DNA of 64,000 nt from NCBI GenBank assembly GCA_937927435.1, contig CALBDW010000018.1:1-64000 (forward strand). Direction: 5' to 3'. Made by a program: the position numbers and the translations under genes. Below are positions 26,332 to 33,397 of this stretch, one piece after another; position 1 is the stretch's first letter; each line of letters begins with the position of its first letter. This stretch comes from an uncultured Bdellovibrionales bacterium. Its GTDB lineage: Bacteria; Bdellovibrionota; Bdellovibrionia; Bdellovibrionales; JAMPXM01. The notes beneath the pieces were generated by a model. The model had not been told where the DNA came from, did not search any database, and was given only the letters and a program-made list of their open reading frames with translations.

Positions 26332-27207
26332 TTATTCGGCATAAGCCGCAAGAATTGATTGAATCCACTCTGAATGTGACAGAATGGACGTCGAAACAGA
26401 AAAATGATCGCAAACCATCCCACCCATCCGGCGGCTAATCAATCCGAAAAGATAGTAACGGCCGTCGGCATACACGTAAACAGGACCGCCCGAATCACCG
26501 AAGCAAGCGCCTCTCCCATCGTTGTTATAAAGAAGGAATTCGCTCTGACCCCATTCGGGATCCGCAACGGCCACGGTCACTTTGTGTAACTCGCCCCACG
26601 GCGCGTCCCCTTCAATTCCCCTGCGACCGTAACCAGCCAAAACAACGCGTTGCCCTTCCTCAAGGGAAATCGCCGCATCCGAAATGGCTACGGGTGTTTT
26701 AGACGCCGGGATCTTGCCTTTGATCCGAATGAGGGCAATATCACCCCAATCCCGCACCGCATGGATCTTTTCCGAAGGCAACGGGCGCCCCTCTTCAAAG
26801 GCTTGCTCCTCCATCTCACGAATTTGATCGAGCGTTTCATAGAAGATGGAAGGAACGTAATACTTCTCAACCTCGCGGACGTCCTCGTGATGGAGGCCCT
26901 GACGAAAGTCGTCATATGATCCCGTGAAGGCGACCCGAAGAGCCGAAGGACGGCTTTCGACGACACAGTTCGCGGCTGTTAAGAGCCACTCATCGTTCAA
27001 AATCGAAGCGGTGCATGTGAAGCCGCTATAAATGTCTATCAACAATGCCGTCTGCGTCGCGATCAGATCATCGCTTTCAACAGGTTCCCCGCCGATGATT
27101 CCCACGCCCTCGGTGACAGCGACCGAGTCGTGTAAACGCGAAGAACCCTCCCCGCCGCAGGAACTCAGAACAAACGCCGCCAAGACCAGACTTAGTCTGA
27201 ACTTCAT
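26332..27207 (-). CDS. Trypsin-fold (S1) paralogue 3, catalytic His replaced by Asn
   Basis: 291 residues with lipobox LSSC (C17) and mature start IIGGEPV. D156 (WGDIALIRI) and S239 (GDSGGPVY) are kept, but the His of the triad is Asn: LLTAANCVV, N80, codon AAC where the paralogues have CAT. The frame is intact and the fold motifs are conserved, so it looks like a non-catalytic S1 homologue (as in haptoglobin or azurocidin elsewhere) rather than a decayed gene. It is the first gene of the unit with paralogue 2. A binding, decoy or regulatory role towards the active paralogues is inference. Confidence 0.9.
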   Translation of the reverse strand: MKFRLSLVLAAFVLSSCGGEGSSRLHDSVAVTEGVGIIGGEPVESDDLIATQTALLIDIYSGFTCTASILNDEWLLTAANCVVESRPSALRVAFTGSYDDFRQGLHHEDVREVEKYYVPSIFYETLDQIREMEEQAFEEGRPLPSEKIHAVRDWGDIALIRIKGKIPASKTPVAISDAAISLEEGQRVVLAGYGRRGIEGDAPWGELHKVTVAVADPEWGQSEFLLYNNDGRGACFGDSGGPVYVYADGRYYLFGLISRRMGGMVCDHFSVSTSILSHSEWIQSILAAYAE

Positions 27208-27247
27208 GACCTCTCCCCCCGGAAGTTGTCGAAGCCTTTGGCGGGCG

Positions 27248-27277
27248 TTCTATACCTGGAATAAAGCTGCATCAAGC
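27248..27277 (-). promoter_or_regulatory. Candidate promoter of S1 paralogue 3
   Basis: Read on the minus strand: GCTTGATGCAGCTTT, then GGTATAGAA, about 45 bases before the ATG at 27207. Matches the layout before paralogue 1. Confidence 0.4.
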
Positions 27278-27373
27278 GAACATCGGCTTTCGCCTTTTTA
27301 CAAAAACAGGTTTTGCAGAAATTCCAGCAGCAACTCGAATCGTAGAGTTAGAGGAGAAAGAAGGGAGTCCACC

Positions 27374-27576
27374 TTACTCGCTGAACATGAGAACGCCCCG
27401 GCCGTCGGTACCGTCGTTCTCCGACGCTCCGCCCATGCCCACATTCGCTGCATAGTCCGAATCGGCGCTATGACCGGTTTTTTACCGGAGCCATTGACCA
27501 CGATGTCACCTAAGCTCGTTCCGCCGCCGTTTAGGCCGCACCGCCGCGCCGACAAGGTTGTAGAGTGGAAGGCCAC
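27374..27576 (-). pseudogene. Possible Gly-rich gene remnant
   Basis: The 560 bases between 27208 and 27767 hold no intact gene. On the minus strand the segment NGGGTSLGDIVVNGSGKK (from about 27520) runs into a different frame that reads TGHSADSDYAANVGMGGASE and ends at a stop at 27374-27376. One extra A in the six-A run would join them. The joined text looks like the end of an exported Gly-rich protein, but the upstream part is not recognisable. Low confidence. Confidence 0.3.
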
Positions 27577-27712
27577 GAAAATGTTTCCTCAGAGGTCGGC
27601 CGATATTTCGAAGTCCATCAATGACGATGAATCGTCAGTCGTAGAATAATAAGATCGATTCGGCGTTAAGACTTATTAAGTCTCAAAATCTTGCGCTTGA
27701 CACGCCCAAAAG

Positions 27713-27734
27713 AAAAAGGGCGGGAGTCCCGCCC
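27713..27734 (-). terminator. Rho-independent terminator of the vWA lipoprotein gene
   Basis: GGGCGGGA pairs with TCCCGCCC (8 bp, minimal loop) and on the minus strand is followed by TTTTTCTTTT. It lies about 34 bases after the stop at 27768. Confidence 0.85.
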
Positions 27735-27767
27735 TCGGTCGTAGAATTCGACTCAGCTTTTCGTCTC

Positions 27768-28901
27768 TTACAATAGGCCTTTGGGGTCGAAATAAACTTG
27801 GATGGTAGCGCCGGCCGGCGGAAGATCCTCCATGCTGCCGTGGAAACGGATCACGTTTCTATCGGCGTCGTAAGACCAGCCGTTCACCGTGCTCTTCGGC
27901 CAAAGCTGGCCGTTCACGTATACCTTAATCGTCTCGGGATTCGGATCGCCACTCAACGGGAACTCGGTCGCCAACTGAACGATACGCTCCTGGATGAATT
28001 TGAGCGAGTTCGCGTAACTTGAGTCACAGACACTGCCCAAGACACCGCCGGTGCGGTTGACCAATTCCATGTAGCGCACGCCGACGAGGGCAGCCGAGTT
28101 CATGCCCTTTTTCTTACGGCAAGCATCATCGAGCACCGCGATCGCATTCACATTATAACGCCGGCGTTCAGGCGTGCTGCCGGTCAACGCATCAAGACGC
28201 TCCATCACCTCGTCAATCGACATCAGGCCCGGGTTCGTGTAGCTATGGTCCGCTACACCACCCGATAGCCAGCTGTATTCCGGGCGGCTGTAATCGGTGA
28301 AGTCATCTTCGTCGGAGAGAATCACGACCGAGAAGTAAGCTTCTTCCCGGCGGAAGTCCGCGTTCAACGGGCTCGCCAGAGTGTCCAACATGCTCTGGAA
28401 TGCTCGTTCGTCGCCCGAACCGTTTACCCCTTGAGTCGCATTGATCATGAAGTTCTGCACGATGTTCGGGATAAAGGGCGTGATGAAGGGGAATCCCGAG
28501 AAGACCCCGTCCGCCCCGTCACGCACGCGCGCCAGAGACGGATCATTCCAATAGAGAGAGCCGTGTAGATAAGAGTCGGTCGTTGTGACCGCCATCCGGT
28601 AATCGAAATCCTTGGTCGTGAAATTATTGATGAACATCTCGAAGTTCGCGATCAGGTTTTGTTGCAACGGATCCATCGACAAGGAGTTGTCGACCACCCA
28701 GAGAATATCGATCTTGCTGTTGATGCGGGCCTCGGCCTGCTGAAACGTCTGTCCCGTTTGCAAAAGGCTGAAGTTGGCTTCCCGTTTCCCGCACGCGCCG
28801 AGAGCCATCATGGCCGACGCGAATACCAATAAACGAGAGCACCGGCGCCAGACGCCGCTCATCGAACAGAATGAATTTGAAATCGTTCTCTTGTTTTTCA
28901 T
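27768..28901 (-). CDS. Lipoprotein with von Willebrand A-like domain
   Basis: 377 residues. Lipobox ALGAC (C37) after a long basic N-region. The vWA-type fold starts at about residue 65 with VVDNSLSM, where D71, S73 and S75 form the DxSxS metal-ion-dependent adhesion site; a later acidic stretch (ILSDEDDFTDYS) fits the third MIDAS loop. The C-terminal part (IKVYVNGQLWP, FHGSMEDLPPAGATIQVYF) looks like a beta-sandwich. ATG at 28901 has GGGGAG 8 bases upstream; in-frame starts upstream to 29132 give a non-signal N-terminus. Outer-membrane or periplasmic adhesion or assembly role is inference. Confidence 0.75.
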   Translation of the reverse strand: MKNKRTISNSFCSMSGVWRRCSRLLVFASAMMALGACGKREANFSLLQTGQTFQQAEARINSKIDILWVVDNSLSMDPLQQNLIANFEMFINNFTTKDFDYRMAVTTTDSYLHGSLYWNDPSLARVRDGADGVFSGFPFITPFIPNIVQNFMINATQGVNGSGDERAFQSMLDTLASPLNADFRREEAYFSVVILSDEDDFTDYSRPEYSWLSGGVADHSYTNPGLMSIDEVMERLDALTGSTPERRRYNVNAIAVLDDACRKKKGMNSAALVGVRYMELVNRTGGVLGSVCDSSYANSLKFIQERIVQLATEFPLSGDPNPETIKVYVNGQLWPKSTVNGWSYDADRNVIRFHGSMEDLPPAGATIQVYFDPKGLL

Positions 28902-29053
28902 AAACGGTACTCCCCACATGCTCCTCCCATCGTGACCTTTAAAATAAGAGCGAACAACGTTCGCCCGATTCGTCGACTTCGTAGACAGAGCCGCCTGGTG
29001 GTACGAGTTGAAACAGTGGGATGAAATTGAGAAGGGAATCCGCCGCTCAAAAC

Positions 29054-29130
29054 GAGACAGCCAGAAAACTCGACAGTTCCTGGAAATTTCCTCGAAAGAA
29101 ACGCGGGTAAAAAAAATTTCTCGCTGTCTC
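29054..29130. promoter_or_regulatory. Large imperfect inverted repeat before hsp20
   Basis: GAGACAGC-c-AGAAA at 29054-29067 pairs with TTTCT-c-GCTGTCTC at 29117-29130: 13 pairs with one C/C mismatch. The 49-nt loop contains the 10-bp palindrome GGAAATTTCC (29082-29091). It lies in the 390-base divergent gap between the vWA lipoprotein and hsp20. It does not match the CIRCE sequence of HrcA. Could be an operator for either gene or a structured leader. Confidence 0.45.
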
Positions 29131-29291
29131 AAAAATGACCGATTTGTGTCATCCGCTCACCTGAATTCATTCGTCTCACTTAGACAAGACCGTTGCGAGA
29201 AAGGAAAGCGACCGCTGACTCTTGCTTGAACCGTTATCGCGCTCAATCCTATTCGAGCTTTCCCTAGCCAGCCAATCAAGGAGGATGAAAA

Positions 29292-29828
29292 ATGGCAAAT
29301 CTACCCGATATTTTCCGCCGCAATCGCAGCCTCTTTTCGGACTTCTTCCATGAACTCGACGACTTCTTCAACTCCAGATCGTTCTGGATGCCCCGAGTTT
29401 TTGAGTCCCCCCTCTCCTCTTTCGACTCGGGACGGTTCGACTACGATATCGAAGAAAAGGATAACGAGTACGTCGCATGCTTCGCTCTTCCCGGCTTCCG
29501 TCCGGAAGACATCAAAGTCGACGTCTCGGGCAACATGCTCAATGTTTGCGCGTGCTCGAGCGAGGAGCGGGAAGAAGGCAAAGACCGCTTCATGAGACGC
29601 ATGGGCCGCGTGCAAAGATCCATCATGCTGCCTTCGGACACTAACGTCGACGAAATCCAAGCGAGCTACGAAAATGGCATGCTTGAGATCACGATTCCGA
29701 AAGGCGAAAATTCCCGTCGCCGCACGATTGAAATTCAAACAGGCGAACGCATGACTCACCAAATTCAAGGCAAATCAAAGGCCTCGTCGGCGTCGAAAAC
29801 GGAAGCGACGACGCCCGCTCGGCACTAA
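29292..29828 (+). CDS. hsp20: Small heat-shock protein (Hsp20/alpha-crystallin)
   Basis: ATP-independent holdase chaperone, 178 residues. The alpha-crystallin domain spans about residues 48-150 (YDIEEKDNEYVACFALPGFR, DIKVDVSGNMLNV, ASYENGMLEITIPKGE with the conserved G-x-L-x-I-x-I-P). The N-terminal arm is Phe-rich (IFRRNRSLFSDFFHELDDFF), as usual. The C-terminus is a long Lys/Ser tail and lacks a clear IxI/V motif. AAGGAGGATGAAAA precedes the ATG. A CTTGAA at 29225-29230 could be a heat-shock -35 but no matching -10 is clear. Confidence 0.93.
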   Translation: MANLPDIFRRNRSLFSDFFHELDDFFNSRSFWMPRVFESPLSSFDSGRFDYDIEEKDNEYVACFALPGFRPEDIKVDVSGNMLNVCACSSEEREEGKDRFMRRMGRVQRSIMLPSDTNVDEIQASYENGMLEITIPKGENSRRRTIEIQTGERMTHQIQGKSKASSASKTEATTPARH

Positions 29829-29870
29829 TCCAAACTTATGGCCCTTGAATCGCCTGGCGTTCAAGGGCCT

Positions 29871-31373
29871 TCACTTCGATGCGTCTTTAAACAGAGCGCG
29901 CACGCTCGGCTTTAAGATTTTACCCATCGCGTTCCGCGGAAGCGATTCGACCTTTTTCCAAAGAGTCGGGACTTTGTATCGGGCGAGCCTGCCTTTTAAA
30001 AAAGCGGCGCATTCGTCCTCACTCAGATTCTCTTTTGCAACGTAGGCCGCGGCGACCCTTTCTCCCCACTCGGGATCCTCGACACCGACAACGGCGACTT
30101 CGACGATCCCCTCGTGTTCAAGAAGAGCGCTTTCGATTTCCAAAGCTGAAATCTTATATCCACCCGATTTGATGATGTCCTGCGAGCGGCGGCCGAGAAT
30201 ACGATACGATCCTGTCTCATCCCTTTCGGCGACATCGCCGGTTTTAAACCACCCGTCGGACGTAAAGCTTTCCGCGGTGACTTCCGGCAGACGCCAATAT
30301 CCGCGGAACACGTTGGGGCCACGCACTTGGATTTCACCCGGCCTGTCCGACTCTTGGATGACGGATCCGTCTTCATCAACCAAACGAACCTCAACTCCCG
30401 GCAACGGCATGCCGACTCTCCCCGGAATCCGCGGCCCGTCATAGGGGTTTGAGAGAGCCATTCCGATTTCGGTCATGCCATAGCGTTCAAGCAGCCTATG
30501 GCCAGTCACCTTTTCCCAGGCGTCGAAAAGCGGGACCGGCAGAGCGGCCGATCCTGAGACCATAAGCCGCATCGCGCGCGCCCTCTCGCTCCAAAGCGCG
30601 CGCGTCCCCTCGGACTGAGCCTTCCAGTGTTCAAGAAGCCGGGAATAGACGGTGGGAACCGCCATGAAGACATTGATCTCGCCGCTTGCAATGCGTTCCC
30701 AGACGAGAGCCGGGTCGAACTTCGGCACCATTTCACAGGAAGCGCCGGCCGCCAAAGCACACGAAAGGACATTCACGATTCCGTGCACGTGATGAAGCGG
30801 CAGTACATTGATCGTGCGATCAGATGACGTCCAACGCCACGCCTTCAAAAGAGCTTGCATCTGCGCTTCAAGACCCGCAAACGTGGTCGGAACGCCTTTG
30901 GGCCTTCTCGTGGTGCCGCTTGTGTAAATCATGAGGGCGTCGCCTTCAGTTTGAACAGTCGACACGACAAATTCGTCTTTAGGCTCGCCGTGCTCGATCA
31001 CAAAGGAGCGAAACTTCCGTTCGGCGGAAAGAGTGTTCGCCAAATCCTGAAACTCAGGATGCACAAGAACCAACGAAACAGCCGCATCCTTAAGAATGTA
31101 AAGAAGCTCGGACACCGGATGCGCCGTCTGCAAGGGAACGGCGAACCCGCCCGCCTTCCAAATCCCGAGCAAGCCGGCCACGTACTCAGCGCTCGATGAC
31201 GCAAGTAACCCAACGGTCCGCGCGTCGCTCAAGCCGTGCTCGCGAATTCGGAGCGCGAGAGCCGAACTCCACCGATCGAGCTCGGCGTAGGTTAACGTCA
31301 TTTTCGGGTCTCGGATCGCTGTCTTGTTTGCCAGCTCGGGGTTCGAGAGCTGGCGGAAAATAGAAAACTCCAT
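29871..31373 (-). CDS. Acyl-CoA synthetase, malonyl-CoA synthetase-like
   Basis: AMP-forming acyl-CoA ligase of 500 residues. P-loop TSGTTRRPKGVP (about 148-159), YGMTEIGMALSNPYDGPRIPG (A5 region), GWFKTGDVAE and the A8 hinge ILGRRSQDIIKSGGYKISALEIE, with the catalytic C-terminal Lys in PRNAMGKILK. The stretches YGMTEIGMALSNP and GMPLPGVEVRLVDEDG are very like malonyl/methylmalonyl-CoA synthetases (MatB, ACSF3), so this is the preferred substrate class; a short- or medium-chain acid is the alternative. Single gene, transcribed towards hsp20. Confidence 0.85.
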   Translation of the reverse strand: MEFSIFRQLSNPELANKTAIRDPKMTLTYAELDRWSSALALRIREHGLSDARTVGLLASSSAEYVAGLLGIWKAGGFAVPLQTAHPVSELLYILKDAAVSLVLVHPEFQDLANTLSAERKFRSFVIEHGEPKDEFVVSTVQTEGDALMIYTSGTTRRPKGVPTTFAGLEAQMQALLKAWRWTSSDRTINVLPLHHVHGIVNVLSCALAAGASCEMVPKFDPALVWERIASGEINVFMAVPTVYSRLLEHWKAQSEGTRALWSERARAMRLMVSGSAALPVPLFDAWEKVTGHRLLERYGMTEIGMALSNPYDGPRIPGRVGMPLPGVEVRLVDEDGSVIQESDRPGEIQVRGPNVFRGYWRLPEVTAESFTSDGWFKTGDVAERDETGSYRILGRRSQDIIKSGGYKISALEIESALLEHEGIVEVAVVGVEDPEWGERVAAAYVAKENLSEDECAAFLKGRLARYKVPTLWKKVESLPRNAMGKILKPSVRALFKDASK

Positions 31374-31419
31374 ACTGTCGTCACTCTTCTCGGATTAGTG
31401 ACGGCAGTCAAGACGCGCC

Positions 31420-31887
31420 TTAATGATGCGAGGACATCCGGGCGGTCGTGAATTGATCGACTCTGGGCGACTCAGGCCATTTTTTTTTTGGACGATCCGC
31501 CGGGCCCTCGGTTTTTTCGACCTCGTAACCATGTTGCTGCCAGGCCTTCATTCCGCCTTCAAGTTCACGAACCGGATAACCCATTTCTGCAAACCTCAAG
31601 GCCGCCTGAGCCGCCAGATGGCAAGTTTGCGAATAACAGTAAACAATGTTGAGCCGATCCTTGCTCAGGCCCTCGGCACTCCCCCATTTTGCTTGCGGTA
31701 AATGGATGGCGCCCGGAATATGTCCCTTATCGAAGTCTTCTTTCATACGCACGTCAACCACGACAATGGGCTGGTTCTCATCTATCGCTCTTTTCAAGTC
31801 AGCCGGGCTGGCGGTGAATTCCAACTTCTTTTCAAAGTATTTCTTCGCCTTCTCTGGCTCGTTAGGCCTCCACGAAACCGTCCCCAT
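31420..31887 (-). CDS. Rhodanese-domain sulfurtransferase
   Basis: 155-residue single-domain rhodanese. CDVR-type motif VVDVRMKEDFDKGHIPGAIH, then the catalytic loop C84-YSQT-C89-H, with a second Cys at the loop end. Catalyses sulfur transfer through a persulfide on C84; acceptor unknown. ATG at 31887 follows AGAGGAGG; an upstream in-frame start lacks this. A run of ten A near the C-terminus (PKKKWP) is in frame and intact. It sits upstream of the acyl-CoA synthetase on the same strand with a 46-base gap. Confidence 0.9.
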   Translation of the reverse strand: MGTVSWRPNEPEKAKKYFEKKLEFTASPADLKRAIDENQPIVVVDVRMKEDFDKGHIPGAIHLPQAKWGSAEGLSKDRLNIVYCYSQTCHLAAQAALRFAEMGYPVRELEGGMKAWQQHGYEVEKTEGPADRPKKKWPESPRVDQFTTARMSSHH

Positions 31888-32024
31888 AAAGCCTCCTCTC
31901 GCTTGCGTCCTGATCATATCATCGCTGGGAGAGCATGTGGTTTTTATGTGTGTGATATTTGCGCAATATCGAAGCCTATGGCATTGTGAATTGATCTAGA
32001 ATTATTTAGCGAAGGGACGGTGCC

Positions 32025-32501
32025 ATGATGAAGATCGACATCGGTATCAGCGAACAAGACCGCAAGCAAATCGCGGACGGTCTCGCAAGACTTCTTGCAG
32101 ACACCTACACTCTTTACTTAACGACACATAATTACCACTGGAACGTCACAGGTCCCATGTTCCAGACCCTGCATCTCATGTTCGAACAACAATACAACGA
32201 GCTTGCTCTCGCCGTCGACGCCATCGCGGAGCGGATCAGGGCGCTCGGCTTTCCGGCCCCGGGAACCTACGAAGAGTTCTCAGAACTTGCTTCGATCAAA
32301 CAAGAGCGTGGGGTGCCCAAAGCCACCGACATGATCAGAAAGCTTGTCGAGGGGCAGGAGGCCGTTGTTAGAACCGCCCGCTCGATCTTCCCTATCGTTG
32401 AAAAGGTCAATGACGAGCCGACGGCCGACCTCCTCACCCAGCGGATGCAGGTTCACGAGAAAACGGCGTGGATGCTCCGCAGTCTGTTGGAAGAGAAATA
32501 A
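32025..32501 (+). CDS. dps: Dps-family ferritin-like protein
   Basis: 158 residues. The inter-subunit ferroxidase ligands are present at canonical spacing: H38, H50, D65 and E69 ([30 protein letters not shown]). Forms a dodecamer that oxidises and stores iron with hydrogen peroxide and protects DNA. There is no Lys-rich N-terminal DNA-binding tail, so it may not bind DNA directly. The start may be the first or second of two adjacent Met codons. A strong terminator follows. Confidence 0.95.
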   Translation: MMKIDIGISEQDRKQIADGLARLLADTYTLYLTTHNYHWNVTGPMFQTLHLMFEQQYNELALAVDAIAERIRALGFPAPGTYEEFSELASIKQERGVPKATDMIRKLVEGQEAVVRTARSIFPIVEKVNDEPTADLLTQRMQVHEKTAWMLRSLLEEK

Positions 32502-32509
32502 GGGGACAC

Positions 32510-32550
32510 CGCTCGGCGTATTCCGCCGCCGGACCGCGCCGAGCGTTTTT
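32510..32550 (+). terminator. Rho-independent terminator of dps
   Basis: CGCTCGGCG and CGCCGAGCG form a 9-bp stem with an 18-nt, GC-rich loop, followed by TTTTT. It begins 9 bases after the dps stop. Confidence 0.88.
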
Positions 32551-32661
32551 ACGAAAGTAAGACAGTTGCCGAAAGATTTTCTTGCCTGCCGGCCTGGGTC
32601 CTCGGATGCTCCTTATATCTGTCATTTAATGACATTTTTCTTTACTTGAAAGGCCTAGACT

Positions 32662-33039
32662 ATGATCGCCTCCGCAAAATCAATGATCCTAAAAGCCCAC
32701 GATAACATCGAGACCGCGAAGAGACTGATTGACGATGAGACTCAGCACGACATCGTCGGGTACAATCTGGCACAAGCATGCGAGTTTTTTCTCAAAGCGC
32801 TCTGCGTCCTCCGCGGAATTGAATACCCCCCTGGAGAAGAAGGTCACGACCTCGACACTCTTATGGAGCTGCTCGAAGAGGACAATATGACCGCCATATC
32901 CTCCCACGCGGATATTATCGACCTCACTCCCTACAACTCGCTCCACGCATTCATCCGACCGGAAGAGCGGTTGAACCTCAGAGAATATCTCGAACGTGTG
33001 GAAGACTTGAAAGCCCTCGTGAAAGAACAGGTGATGTAA
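32662..33039 (+). CDS. HEPN-domain protein
   Basis: 125 residues that match the helical HEPN fold: AKSMILKAHDNIETAKRLID, then DIVGYNLAQACEFFLKALCV, the usual A-Q-A-x-E-x-x-L-K-A helix, and a C-terminal helix. The RNase signature R-x(4-6)-H of toxin-type HEPN is not visible, so a nucleotide- or protein-binding role is more likely than ribonuclease. No minimal nucleotidyltransferase partner is adjacent. It lies 110 bases behind the dps terminator. Confidence 0.8.
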   Translation: MIASAKSMILKAHDNIETAKRLIDDETQHDIVGYNLAQACEFFLKALCVLRGIEYPPGEEGHDLDTLMELLEEDNMTAISSHADIIDLTPYNSLHAFIRPEERLNLREYLERVEDLKALVKEQVM

Positions 33040-33066
33040 GAACCGGTCAAAAAGGATGGGGCAGCC

Positions 33067-33089
33067 GGCCGGATCTCACCGATCCGGCC
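33067..33089 (+). terminator. Hairpin after the HEPN gene
   Basis: GGCCGGATC and GATCCGGCC form a perfect 9-bp stem with a 5-nt loop, 28 bases after the stop. No T tract follows. Confidence 0.5.
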
Positions 33090-33397
33090 GCTGATGAGAG
33101 GAGGGTTTCGGTTGGATGAGAGTTCAAAAGAGAAAGCGTGAGTTGAAGGAATCAGAAAGGAGCCCCAATGTAACCAGAACCGGACAGATTTGAATGGCGA
33201 TTATGTTCACAGATAGTGAATTGATCTAAACAAGTCGCTGTTGATCTTAAATTCCATTACATTAGTTTCCCAAATCGATCCCCTTCCAGTCCTTCTTACA
33301 GTATCCTGGTCTATCAACCGAATTTGTGGTCCCTTCGCGCCCCTCGGCAAAGGTCGTGAGCTCTTATGTCCACACAAACTGCATCCGATAAGAAAGA
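33090..33397. other. Intergenic stretch without a supported gene
   Basis: 308 bases between the HEPN hairpin and the FecR-domain gene. Two purine-rich stretches resemble ribosome sites (AGGAGGG, AAAGGAG), but the reading frames behind them are 25 codons or less. Presumably leader or promoter for the downstream gene; no clear motif. Confidence 0.4.

Noticed and set aside
31480..31489. Ten-T tract as a possible frameshift site
   Set aside because: In the rhodanese gene (ten A on its strand) the tract is in frame at this length and codes for PKKKWP; no alternate frame continues the protein.
31986..33228. GTGAATTGATCTA present twice (31986 and 33216)
   Set aside because: A 13-base match in a 64-kb window is expected by chance; there is no common context.
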